DNA of 64,000 nucleotides, from assembly GCA_013396655.1 (NCBI GenBank), contig WBMV01000453.1, forward strand, positions 124,001 through 188,000. Reading direction: 5' to 3'. The notes under the pieces were generated by a model that saw nothing but the letters and a program-made list of their open reading frames with translations, was not told the origin of the DNA and ran no database searches. Shown piece after piece: positions 47,440 through 58,730 of this stretch (within the stretch, counting starts at the first letter, position 1; every line of letters begins with the position of its first letter). Both the position numbers and the translations under genes were made by a program. The DNA comes from Campylorhamphus procurvoides (taxonomy: Eukaryota; Chordata; Aves; Passeriformes; Dendrocolaptidae).

Positions 47440-48345
47440 CTTCTACAATACCTTTATTTCCAGTGATAAAAATAGAAATAGTATGGCAAATTCTGGATCG
47501 TGTGGAAGAGAATATCCTGAACAGCTGATGAGGAACAGAGAAGGACTGGTGAGAGATGTGATGGTTGGAGTCTGTCCCGTGCACAGTGATCACTAAATGA
47601 CAACTAGCAATTCTCATAAACTAAGGAGAGGCATCAGCAGAACTGTTACCTTAAGCTTCCAGAGGGCAGACTTTGGCCTGTTTAGGAGGCTGTTTGACCA
47701 AGTCCCTTGGGATGCAATTATGAAGGGCAAAGAGGTCCAGGAAGGCTGGACATTCTCCAAGAAGGCAGTCTTAAAGGCACAAGAGTAGGCCATCCCAGTG
47801 TGCCAAAAGATGAGTCAGAGGTGAAGAAGATCAACTTGGCTGAACAGAGAACTTTGCCTTGAGCTCAGGGAGAAAGTGAGTTTATAACTTTTGGCAGAAG
47901 CGTCAGGCATCTCAGGAGGACTATAAGGTTTTTTTAAGGTTATGCAGACAGCAAATTAGACCTGAGGCCAATTAGAACTTGTTCTTGCTACTGCTGTAAA
48001 AGACAATGAAAAAATCTTTGTACAAATGCATTGTCAACAAAAGGGGTGCTAAGGAGAATCTCTATCCCTTCTTGGCTGCAGGGGGAAACAGTGAAAAAGA
48101 ATGAGGAAAAGGCTGGGGTAATTGATGTCTTCTTTGCCTCAGTCTGTAACAGTAAGACCAGTAAGCCTCCTGAGCTAGATGGAATTCAGGGACAGGGATT
48201 CAGGGGGGTGGAGGAAGACTCATCACTTGAGGCATTTAAAAGACATGTAGATGTGGAACTTAAGAACGTGGTTTAGTAGTGAACTTGTCAGTGCCGGATT
48301 AAAGGTTGGACTTGATGATCCTAAATGATTTTTACCAACCTAAAT
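47440..48345 (+). mobile_element. CR1 LINE copy with large internal deletion
   Basis: Plus-strand CR1. From about 47495 it covers the linker between endonuclease and RT ('ggactggtgagagatgtgatgg', 'agggcagactttggcctgtttaggaggctg', 'aggaaggctggacattctccaagaagg', 'ctttgcctcagtctgtaacagtaagacc'). At about 48205 it jumps directly to the 3' end ('cacttgaggcatttaaaagacatgtagatgtgg', 'ggttggacttgatgatcc', tail near 48345). The whole RT domain is missing, so it cannot make a reverse transcriptase. The left boundary is approximate. Confidence 0.88.
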
Positions 48346-49957
48346 GATTTTATTTTTCTAACTCTCTTGGTTCCCTCTTGTCCAGCCAAGAGAATGAGAA
48401 AATGTCATGTGATCCTTAAAACTTTTACATATTTATCATAAGTATGTAGCATCCTATACTGTTTTTCTACAATGGTCCGATTTTTGTTGCTTACATGACA
48501 TTCTTTCCTCCTTACCTTTTGAATGAGTTATTTGACATGCTTCAGGTCACTCAGGGTGTGGGGATCAAGTTTTAATTAGAATTACATGAAAAAAAAGAAT
48601 TTTGACTGAGAAAAATAAAATATATGAATATCTATGAAGTTGTGATTCAAGACCTGCAAGTGTCAGCTCCCAGACCTGAATATAATTAAAAAGCTTGGGA
48701 AATTACAGGTGCTGTTATGGTGCTACCATTAAGGAGAAGTGAGACTGTAAGCTTTAGCAGACTGATTTTGTACCTTTGAATTTTCTTTCATGCATTTTTT
48801 TTTCTGGTAAAATTTAATGTAGATACTGAGTTCTAAAGACTGTGTGAAAAAGATCCAATCTGGATGTATTTGTTAGACAGAAACAAGCCTTTAGACCTGC
48901 TAAGGGATCCAATGACACCTGTGATATTGGTGGGAGTGGGATGGGGAGTGGGGGGGGGAAGTGGATGAAAGCAGCTGGTTAGCCTTAATAAACTTTTGGT
49001 CTGCCATTTCTGTCTGTGGGAATGAGGTTTGAAGAATGTCATTTGCATGTCATTGTTCATGAGTAGGCATCAAAGTGTTAAACTTTACTTCTTTCTTAAT
49101 AATCAGATTGCTAATATTGCTTCTTTTGTGTGTGTGCTGCAATTGTTTGATAAAAAATAAAAAAGTACAACAAATAGTTTATCTGTAGATTTCTCTGTGT
49201 CCTTTTAAACTATCTTAAGTGAAATATTGTGTGGTTGGAGAAAAAAAAAAAGAAGCACTGTTAAACCATGACTTAGATGCAATATGGCCTATTTCCTGTG
49301 AATAATTGACAGAAATATAGTAAAGTGTTGGTGGCAAATTTGAAGTGGCATGCACAGTATGTGTTTAGAATGTTTATACAGTCTCCAATTGATTCTCAGG
49401 GAGTAAAGACTAATTGGAAATAAGGTTTATGTGCGGTGAAGCAGTGATGCAGTGATATTGTGATATTACAGAAGTGATTCCTGCCTCTGGCAGTATTTTT
49501 GTAATATATCCACAAAACTCAGGCATACTTCATAATTCTGAGTTACTTAAATAATAGAAATACATAATTTTGTAAATGTATCTAGGTTCACAGTATTTCA
49601 AATACCCAGCTTTCCTATTAGAGAGACAGGAATGTATTAGCACTTTGCCCTTTCTTCCTTCAGTGCATTTAGAAGGAACTGTAAAACTTGTTTTCACAAG
49701 CTATTCTAATGATAGGTGGGGTTTGGATACAGAAATTTTGAATTTTGGTTATCCATCCCTATCTTTATCAGGGACAGGAAATGATCAAGAGATAACAGCT
49801 CATTTTGTAGGGGTAAACATATTCAGAACTATACAACCTAATAATAACCTTGAGTTGCTATTCAGCAGCTTGCAAACAGTAAAACTGTCCTGGATTTCAC
49901 ATTGACCTTAGTGGTTGCAATGGCCAGGACTTGGGATACCAACACTTTTGTTAGGGA
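48346..49957. other. AT-rich unique DNA with a G-rich tract
   Basis: About 1.6 kb. A G-rich stretch at 48930-48966 includes a run of nine G. An open frame of 109 codons (49576-49905, plus) matches no family I recognise. No repeat or RNA gene was seen. Confidence 0.45.
48930..48966 (+). repeat. G-rich tract, possible G-quadruplex
   Basis: GGTGGGAGTGGGATGGGGAG is followed by a run of nine G. Four or more G-runs of at least three with short loops could fold into a quadruplex on the plus strand. No functional context is visible. Confidence 0.5.
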
Positions 49958-50225
49958 TGTGAGGTGGTTTAACCCTAGCTAGCAACTAAACACCACAGAG
50001 CTACCCTGCTTCCCTGATAGGATGAGGGAAAGATTCAAAAGGTAAAAATAAGAAAAGTCTCAGGGGTTCAGATGACAATAATTTAATAACTAAAATGTAA
50101 TAAGTATAACAATAATAATAACGAAAATTACAAAAAGACACACAAGAAAATGACACACAAGAAAAACAAGTGATGCAAATGGAAACAACTGCTCACCACC
50201 AGCTGACCCCTGCCCATTCAGTTCA
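49958..50225 (-). mobile_element. ERVL-type LTR fragment
   Basis: Reverse complement of the LTR family seen at 58731-59310. The left edge 'ggtggtttaaccctagctagcaactaaacaccaca' mirrors that element's 3' end ('gccagctgggattaaaccacaaca'). An ATT-type repeat (AATAATAATAACG, about 50107-50121) mirrors its ATT run, and 'caagtgatgcaaatggaaacaactgctcaccacc' mirrors the R-region phrase. The U3 half is missing at the right end. Confidence 0.8.
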
Positions 50226-50263
50226 CAAGCATTTTATGATCCAGTTATTAAAATTATTAGAAA

Positions 50264-50757
50264 TGCCTCTGCCTAAATGAAGGTGCAAACAAGATCAGAT
50301 GCCAAAGTCAATAGTATGGGTTTTATTTAATGGTAAATGTGAGGCAGAGAAAGAGAGATAGAAAGAAATAAGAAAAAGGAGGGAAAGTAAGAAAGAAAGT
50401 CACAGAGAGAGATTAAAATAGAAAATGAATTATCGTTCTGTGTAACCTGGTGGCATCCTGTCGGTCTGATTCTTCTGGTCTTATCTTGGTGAGGTCCCAC
50501 AAAACAGAGTCCAGTGGATTAATACACATTCAGGAGATAGCCAGGCACCTCCCCTGGGAGGGGGGAGGCTTTGAAGTCTCTTGCGACAGGCTCTGGATTT
50601 GTTGCCTCACTTGGATCATGTGCAGTCCTCTGGTGGTAGAAAGCCTCAGGAATGATTTGTGGGGGCACTTTGGGGTTCTTTGATGGTTTATGACACCTTC
50701 TCAGCTGCCTCTCTGGTGTTTCCAACCCAGTTATCAACTACAGCTGAGAGAATGGCA
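50264..50757 (-). mobile_element. Probable LTR of another ERV family
   Basis: On the minus strand this has the order expected of an LTR: TG at 50757, a GC-moderate U3, a pyrimidine-rich stretch (C/T tract complementary to 50340-50420), ATTAAATAAAACCC as polyadenylation site (about 50320), then a U5-like end closing on GCAGAGGCA at 50264. It differs from both LTR lineages described elsewhere in the window. No target duplication was found (TAGAAA left, TACTTT right). It directly follows the fragment at 49958-50225. Confidence 0.5.
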
Positions 50758-51265
50758 TACTTTTCCACTGCTAAGAGGTACAGTAATAAGAGAGGAAAAA
50801 TATTTCTGCCTTCAGAAGTTCATTTCCAGTACTAGGCAGGTCTTCTCCTCTTCTATTCCTTTCTCTTTATTTCTTGCAAAGATATAAATAAGAAGCCAAA
50901 ATTTATAATTTCAGGTGGGAAAGACTAGAGGACAATATTGTCATGAGGCATCTAGTCCCATCAGTTTTATTTAGCCAAGCATCCTTTGACTGTATCAGAA
51001 AGGAAACAACACATGGAAATGAGAAGAGGAAAAGAAACATAAAAGACAAGGAAGCTGGTCAAAGATGTTTCTAAGTGAACATATGAAAGCTTTTTCTTTT
51101 TTTTCTGTGGAAAACATAGATATTCCAACATAAAGTTCTCCAGTGTTTCAAAAAAACACTTTGGAAAACTGGGTAACACTTCTTCAAGTGTCTTGTGTTT
51201 TGGTGTTATTTGTTGCTTAAGTGAGAAAGTAGCTATGATGTGTGGATTTTAAGCAACACAACAAA
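50758..51265. other. AT-rich unique DNA, no gene seen
   Basis: About 500 bases between an LTR and a CR1. Nothing was recognised. Confidence 0.5.
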
Positions 51266-51845
51266 TCATACAATCACAGAACAGCTTAGGTTGGAAGGGA
51301 CTTTAAAGATCACCTAGTTCCAAGGTCCCTGCTCTGGACAGGGACACCTTTCACTGGACTAGGTTGCTCACAACTCCACACAACCTTGCCCTGAATACTC
51401 CCAAGAATGGGGCAGTCATAACTTCTCTGAGTAACCTGTTTCAGCGCCTCACCAAATAATTTCTTTGTAATAATCTACTAAGCCTACTCTCAGTTTGAGG
51501 TCATTCTCCCTTGTCTTGTCACTACATGCCATTGTAAACAGTCTTTCTCCATATTTCTTGTAGATTCCCTTGAGGTACTGGAAGGCCTCCCTTAGGACAC
51601 CAGGAAGCCTTCTCTTTTCCAGGCTGAACAATCCCAATCTTTTAGCCCTTCCTCATGGGAAACGTGCCTCATCCCTCTAATCATCTTGGCAGCCTCTGGA
51701 CTCACTCTGACATGTTGATGTCCTTCCTGTGCTGAGGACCTCAGAGCTCGAGGTGGGATGTCACAGGAGTGAAGCAGACAGTCAGAACCACCTCCCTCAA
51801 CCTGCTGGCCACACTGCTTTGGATGCAGTCGCTGACTGGGCAGCA
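51266..51845 (-). mobile_element. CR1 LINE fragment, 3' end
   Basis: Tail at left (ATCATACAATCACAGAACAG), followed by 'ttaggttggaagggactttaaagatcacc' and then the ORF2 C-terminal region on the minus strand ('ggtactggaaggcctccctt', 'tccaggctgaacaatccc', 'gatgtccttcctgtgctga'). Broken frames, 5'-truncated near the 'ctggatgcagtc' region. Confidence 0.93.
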
Positions 51846-53500
51846 TACACTTAATTTTAGAGGTTTTTTTCCTTTAGCATCTCATACCTCACTATTTAAA
51901 CTATCTTGAGTATATGGGAATTCAAAGGATACTATATGATTCCCAGATATGATAACCTATCCAGTCTTATATAAATTATGATTTTATTAGCATTATGACA
52001 GCAAACCCGTCAAAACCATGTGTTTTGATCTGCCATTGTGAAAACACTAAGCCCTGTTCTAAGTAGATGTGACTTTCCAGGTAAAGACAACCACAAAATC
52101 CTACTAACATTGCCCTTATTGCAGGTTCCAGAGACATTCCAAGTCTTTCCTTGATGGATGCTTAAAAACGAGCAAACAACAAGTACTAGGATTCAAAATT
52201 CCATACCAGTATAAAGCCTGTGAAAATGACTTACCACCACCAGCAGCTCCTAAAACCAAAGCAGGTTTAAAACTGGGTTTTGCATAAGTATTTTGAGTTT
52301 CAATTAATATGAGCTGACATCCTTGGAGTTTTATTCCAAGACTTGGGATGAAACAAACCATGAAACCCTAAGCCAAATCATCAAGCTCTGCCTGATTACA
52401 GATCAACCTCTGTGAAACCACAGACTTTTCATCCAAAACCGTTTATTAGCAAGGATCATTTAACACTCAGCCCAGGTTTCTTAAAAGGTTTGTGAACCGT
52501 GGGGGAAAAAAAAAAAAATCTTGGTTTGTCTGTGTTTAATTAAAAGACTTTTGTAACAAAATTTCCAGAGAAGTCTCATCTATGGATGAGTTTAACAAAA
52601 AAGTTGTTGAGTTCTACAGATGCTCTCAACTTGAGTTTACTCTTCTCATTCTAATACCTTGGTATTATGCTTGGTATTAGTAAGAAAGCAATGTCTAAGA
52701 TAGTCCATATGAGCCAAGTTATTCATTTAATGAATATCCTCATGATTTTTATGCTAACAGCAATGGTAATGAGAATATAAAATGGACCAATGAGATGCAA
52801 TCCCTTCCAGAGGCAGTATATCATCTTGATTAGTCAAAAAGAAAGGTTACAGAGTGTCACTCCAAGTTAAAATGGACAAATTTGCAGGTCTGTTTAGATC
52901 TAGACAGCTCTCTTAGACTATCTAAGTCTCTTTGAGACAAGAAATCTTGAGGCAATTGTTTGTATGTTAGTGCCTGTTAGCACTTTAGTAAGAGAATTTG
53001 CACACATTAATTTCACAATTTTGGACAACACTTAGATGAAATAGAACTGAGCTAGAGGAGCCCAAAATCGAATTATTGCTGTCTTATTTTGCCTGTGATG
53101 CACAACAGTACTGCTGAGTACCATTGCTTGCTACAAAGTGCATTGAGGCCATTGTAATAATTTGTTAAAAGTCTCAGCTGAGGGAAAATACTACAGCTTT
53201 TTTTATTTACTTGTTGTTTAATATGTGTCTGATGAAATAGTGCATTGCTCATTTGTCAGAGCACTTGCTGGAGATGGAAAGAAGGACCAAAGCATTCATT
53301 GTACTCTTTCTAGGAAACTTACTATTTAACTTTCTCTGTCACTGTAATAAAGATAATTTTATGAATATAGGGCTTTACTTGTTGAAATAGAAGATTATTG
53401 CATTTCTGATTAATTAGTTTCACAATTGCTTTGCAGATTTAATTTTAGAAGGAGCAGGTGATTCCGTCCATACTCTTAAGTTTAGGATTCCCAAAGAAGG

Positions 53501-53700
53501 AAACAAAAAACCAAACAAAAACCAATGCCAAAACCACCCCAAACCAAACCACAAAAACTCCACAAAACCAAACAAAAAACCCCTCTGCTATCCCTCTCCC
53601 AAAAAATACCCCTAACAACCAAAAACTGGCCAACCGAATAAAAACACAAACCAACTAAACAAAACCCACAAAAAACAAATCAAACAAAAAATGCCAACCC
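53501..53700. repeat. A/C-rich tract, 200 bp, nearly G-free
   Basis: Plus strand made almost only of A and C with some T. I count six G in 200 bases. Typical phrases are CCAAACAAAAACC and AAACCACAAAAAC. There is no constant repeat unit, so it is low complexity rather than a satellite. Confidence 0.85.
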
Positions 53701-54665
53701 AAATGAATAAAAGTGCATAAGTTATAATCTGATTTCTAGACCTATATATGCATATGGTTTGATGCTTGATTAATTCAATAAAGCACAATGTTTAGTATAG
53801 GTATGAAAAAAATCAACTGCCACCACACTACTCCATTCTTGTCAAGTGTTTCTTATTCTAATAAAGGTTTAAGCTATCTCAACTGGGTTCATCATTCAAA
53901 TTAAGCTCTTGACCCGTGTTCTGTTTTATGATTCAGATATGAAAACAAATTGTGAAATCGATTGTTGAATTAGGGTGATTGGGGCAAAAATTGTAATAAT
54001 ATGCATTCTTTTGGGAGAAAAACCTTAAAAAAACTCCATGAAAAGACTTTGATAGTGCTGATCTACTTTTTGCACTTTCAAATACAGCTTTGCAGGGGAA
54101 AGGTATAGGAAATTATTTTATATGACAAAAACAGAGATTCTCCCTTTCCCTTCTTGTATCTAGAGGTCTTACGGTAAATGAAAGACACCTTCTCTTGCAT
54201 TTAACTGTTGAAATGCAAAATGAAAGCTTTTTTTTCCTTCAAACAAGTTATTGATTTCATGAAAAGTGCAGCTTTGAATCAAAGTATTAGTCAGTTTTTC
54301 TGAATGTAGAGAATTGCCCTAAGCAGCAAATGCTCACTATTTCATTTAAAATGTATTTCATAAAGTGAAATAAGTATTTCTATCATTCAGGAATAAAATT
54401 GTGTAGGAGAAATGGCTTTGAAATGAAAAACAGTTACTCTGATAATACTAATTGCAAGGTGGTGCTTAAACGATGACCACCAACAATGAAAACACAGTGT
54501 ATTGCTCTCTGAAGGTACCTATTTCTCTTTATGCTCCATAGGGAGAAGCTAGGTGACTTAAGAAAGACATACAACTTTTAGATATCTCAAAGAAAGCGAA
54601 TAAATGCCTGTTTGTCTGTCTAGGCTGTTGCTGAGACTGTATTTTATCTTTCTTCAAATATTCTG

Positions 54666-54755
54666 TTTCTTTACATATTTCTTGAAATAATCTTTAAATG
54701 TTTCTTTAAATATTTCTTGAAATAGTCTTTAAATATTCTGTTTCTTTAAATTTTC
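54666..54755. repeat. Short tandem repeat, 35-40-bp unit
   Basis: Two and a half copies of a unit that begins TTTCTTTA(C/A)ATATTTCTTG and ends CTTTAAAT: 54666-54700, 54701-54740 and a partial copy to 54755. Confidence 0.8.
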
Positions 54756-54849
54756 ATCAATTTTCAAAATGTCTTCCTGTGAGAAATATTAATTTGCTTC
54801 TTTCTGGACATATATACATTTATGCAGAAAGGAAATTAGAAAAACAAAA

Positions 54850-56624
54850 GCACAATTTGAACTTAATTAGGCCACTTCTGTAAAGGACAATAAAAACTGT
54901 TTTTATAAATATATCACTAGCAAAAGGAGGGGCAGAGAAAACCTCCAGTCTTTACTGGATACAGGTAGGGGGTGAGGTGGTGGGAATATAGTTACCAAAG
55001 AGGAGGAAAAGGCCAAAGTACTTAACACCTTTTTTGTCTCAGTTTTCAACAATAAGACAGCTCATCCCCAGGACAACTGGCCTCCTGAACTGGTAGATAG
55101 GTATTAGCCCCCACCCTGTAATCCAGGAGGAAGTTGTTAGTGACCTGCTGAGCCACTTGGATCCTTTCAAGTCTACGGGACTGGATGGGATCCATCCTAG
55201 GATCATGAGCAATTTGGCAGACGAGCTTGTCAAGCCACTCTCTATCATTTATCAACAGTCCTGACTCGCAGGGAAGGTAGGTCCCAGATGGGAGGATCAA
55301 GGAAAGTATGGGCCTGTCAGCCTGACATCAGTACCCAGCCAGGTTATGGAACAGATTATCTTGAGTGTGATCACATAGAACATATAGGATGGACAATGGG
55401 TCACAGCCAGCCAGCATGGGTTTAGGAGAGACAGGTCCTGCCTGACCAACCTGATCTTCTTTTGTGACCAGCTGACCCACCTGGTGGATGAGAGGAAGAC
55501 TAGATTTCAGCAACGCTTTTGACACCATCTCCTGTGGCATACTCCTTGAAAATCTGGCAGCCCATGGTTTAGACAGGTTCACTCCTGGCTGGGTTAAGAA
55601 CCAGCTGGATGGCTGGGCCCAGAGAGTGGTGGTGAATGGGGCTGCATCCAGCCAGTCACCAGTGGTGTCCCTCAGGGTTCAGTGTTGGACCCAGTCCTGT
55701 TTAACATCTTTATTGATGATCTGGAGGAGGGGATCAAGTCTACCATTAGCAAATTTGCAGATGACACTAAATTGGGGGGCGTGTCAATCTAGTGAAGGGT
55801 AGGAGGGCTCTGCAGAGGGACCTGGGACAGGCTGGATATTACCTGAATCCAATGGGATGATGTTTAACAAGACCAAGTGCCGGGTCCTGCACTCTGGCCA
55901 CAATAACCCCCTGCAGCACTACAGGCTGGAGACAGAGTGGCTGGAGAGCCGACAGATAGAAAGGGACCTGGGGCTACTGACTGACAGCAAGCTGAACATG
56001 AGCCAGCAGTGTGCCCAGGTGGCCAAGAAGGCCAATGGCATTCTGGCCTGTATCAGAAACAGCTTGGCCAGCAGAACCAGGGAAGTGATCCTTCTCTGTA
56101 CTCAGCACTGGTGCGGCTTCACCTCAAGTCCTGTGTCCTGTTCTGGGCCCCTCAGTTTAGGAAGGACATTGAGGTGCTGGAGCAAGTCCAAAGAAGGGCA
56201 ACGAAGCTGAAGGGTCTGGAGCACAAGTCCTAAGAGGAGAGGCTGAGGGAGCTGGGGCTGTTCAGCCTGGAGAGGAGGAGGCTAAGGGGAGACCTTATCA
56301 CTCTCTTTAACACACTGCCTAACAGGAGGTTGTAGGAAGATGTGTTGGTCTCTTCTCCCATGCAACCAACAGTAGGACAAGCCTTAAACAGTCTGCACCA
56401 GGGAAGGTTTAGGCTAGGCATTAGGAAGAAGTTCTTTACAAAAAGGGTGGCTGGGCATTGGAAAGGGCTGCCCAGGGAGGTGGTGGAGTCACCGTCCCTG
56501 GATGTGTTTAAGAAAAAACTGGATATGGCACTTAGTGCCATGGTCTAGTTGACAAGGTGGTGTTAGGTCAAAGGTTGGACTCAATGATCTCAGAGGTCTT
56601 TTCCAACCTAGTTGATTCTGTGAT
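54850..56624 (+). mobile_element. Longest CR1 LINE copy, 5'-truncated
   Basis: About 1.8 kb of CR1, from the endonuclease-RT linker ('ggccacttctgtaaaggacaataaaaactg') through the RT domain, the ORF2 C-terminus ('aacatgagccagcagtgtgcccagg', 'gacattgaggtgctggagc') and the 3' end, with tail GTTGATTCTGTGATA at about 56611-56625. RT motifs are spread over several frames, showing a few frameshifts and in-frame stops. The catalytic FADD remains. It is flanked by AT-rich unique DNA. As the longest copy, it is the best sequence here for naming the CR1 subfamily. Confidence 0.95.
55667..55791 (+). pseudogene. CR1 ORF2 reverse-transcriptase core fragment
   Basis: One unbroken frame reads [19 protein letters not shown] and, a little later, [10 protein letters not shown] before a stop at about 55789-55791. 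These are the conserved RT blocks of CR1-clade LINEs, and FADD carries the metal-binding aspartates. The flanking frames are shifted, so the domain is dead in spite of intact catalytic residues. Confidence 0.88.
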
Positions 56625-58730
56625 ACACAGTTATTTGGAAAAGCCTTTGGTGGAAGGTGTTTTCCAGGGTATACTTTGACCAAAACCAGAAAAATAAAAT
56701 TATTTATCTACAAAATGGAATACAAAAAGGGAAGATAGACAGACTATGTACAAACTACCCTAGAATCCAAATTATTTCCTAACTCTCCAGCCACTACCTA
56801 CAAGTCTCTTATGCAACAAGTCTTGCTGTTTAATTGCTGTTGCTCAGGTTTCCAAAGAACATTACCACTGACCATGGGCAACATCAAGGGACTTATAAGC
56901 TCAGTAGAAAATTTTGAAATGACAGATGTAGTTAAAATCAGGCTTGCAAAAAGTAAATATTTAGGTAACCTAACCTAAGCATGCCACTAGTTGTTCAGCT
57001 GGTGTATTATGTGGATATGGTAGAACTCTAAGACAGAGAGACAGACAGATGGTTAATGTCCTTATCCACTATGCAAATTTAATAAATTGATCAGCTTTTT
57101 TTTCCTCCCCCCCCATCGAGGAATCTGGGAGAGTTGTTGATACTGTTTTTCAGTTGTAAAATGCAAAAGAAAATAAAGAAAGAAGTTACAATCTATTTCC
57201 ACAATGGTATTGATAGAATGACTTCCTTTCTGTGCATGCAATGACCTGAGACATGTAGTTATGCTTTCTATTCACTAGTGATTATAGCTACACAATATAA
57301 ATATCTACTCACAAACAGCATGTTTTTTCATATGAATGCTTTATAGATTGTTTCATGTGATTAGTACTCAGAAAGCTCATTATCTGCTTGATATAATTTT
57401 CTGCAGTGATTCTGTATCAAATCTGTAGTGAACTATGAACAGACTAACAGTAGCGATTTTGATTTTTTTACTCAAGTTGTGTATTTTTCTCATTCTTGAT
57501 TCCTCAGCTGGGAAAAGGATTGAATTCTACAATAATGTAGAGGTATTTTTATCACATAATTGACTGCCAACTTCTCTATTAACCTGATAAAAACACTGGC
57601 ATGCTGAAATGCAGTTCAAATGAACCTTTTCAGATTTGATGTTTCTGAGATACCCACATTTTCTACATGTTCTATTATATGCAACTACTTGTTAAAAGTG
57701 TAACAAACTTAACCCCAGATAGCAATCAGCTGGTATAGGATTAAATAAAACTAATCTCACATTAACTGGAGGAAGGGAAATTTTCACTTCAAAACCTGAT
57801 TAATTCCAAAATTAAATGAATTACTGGATGAATTAGAGTAAATATAGTGCTCCAATTCTTCCTTCCACTTCTATGTTGTGGATTCATGCTCCTTGTGGGT
57901 TTTCTTGTTATTGGTTTTTGTTGTTTGTTTGCTTTGGTTTTGTGGTGGCTTTTTTGTTTTGTTTTGTCTTGTTTTCCCTTTTCTCTCTTGGGAGAGAAAG
58001 AGTATTCTTGTCTGTGTATCAGTAGAGTGTCAGGTGAATGATGAAAGCAGAAAACATTTACTTTAGAAACATTTCTAAAAATGTATATTTTGAAGTACTC
58101 TGAGAAATAAGCAGGTGAGATTTCCTCCATGATCTTCAATAGCCGTGATGTGAACTATTCAGCTTCTTGGAACAGATTTAAGGAACTGAAATTTCAGGAA
58201 TGAGATTCCAAGTGGGCAAAGGCATTATTTCTCAATATTTGAGACTCTGTTTCGGGAGACAAAACATCAGAGCTTAAAATATCAATTCTAGACTTAATTA
58301 AATGACTTTTCCCTCATGGTGGATATGAGAAGGGGGTGTCTACTTTTATGGAGACAAATAGAATGTGCATTCAGCATACAAAAACATACATGCTAACTAC
58401 CAAGTTGACATACTCTCAACTGTAGAAATAGCTAAAAGGGAGGTCTAAGGTCAGTTCTGAAAGCAATACAATGATCTGTGCTTGGGTCACAAAGGCTTAT
58501 CTATTAAAAATGTAATTAAGGCCCTTTATGTATCATGCAATACAGCTTTTACCCTATTACTGTATGTTGAGGTGAAGGAGGATCAAGTATCTTCCCGTGC
58601 CACAAGTGGCTGAGAAGTTCCCTCCTGCCACAGCTCTTCTCATGTTCTGAATAGAGATCTTGGAAAACTAATGCATGCATCAGAGCCTGGTCTCAGATTC
58701 AGCAGTACACCAGTTAGTCATTTTATAGCC
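56625..58730. other. AT-rich unique DNA, no gene seen
   Basis: About 2.1 kb. It contains a run of eight to nine C near 57105-57115 and a T/G-rich tract at 57894-57978. Long frames on both strands at 57789-58139 come from that tract. No repeat was recognised. Confidence 0.5.
57894..57978. repeat. T/G-rich low-complexity tract
   Basis: TTGTTTG, TTTGGTTTTG and TTTTGTTTTG phrases, almost no A. It is the complement-strand form of the A/C-rich tracts in this window. Confidence 0.8.

Larger units (their letters stand above)
51846..54849. other. AT-rich unique DNA with A/C-rich tract
   Basis: About 3 kb. It contains the strongly strand-biased A/C tract at 53501-53700 and a short tandem repeat at 54666-54755. 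The two overlapping open frames on opposite strands at 53445-53658 arise from the A/C tract and are not genes. Confidence 0.5.

Noticed and set aside
53445..53658. Paired 69- and 66-codon frames on opposite strands
   Set aside because: Both are by-products of the A/C-rich tract, which lacks stop codons in some frames.
55488..55802. 104-codon frame across the CR1 RT region
   Set aside because: The beginning follows CR1 ORF2 (DFSNAFDTI), but the end is out of frame with the true RT motif. It is a shifted reading of a dead CR1.
57700..57770. 'aacaaacttaaccccagatagcaatcagctgg' as an ERVL LTR edge
   Set aside because: It resembles the minus-strand start of that LTR for about 25 bases, but nothing downstream continues the match.
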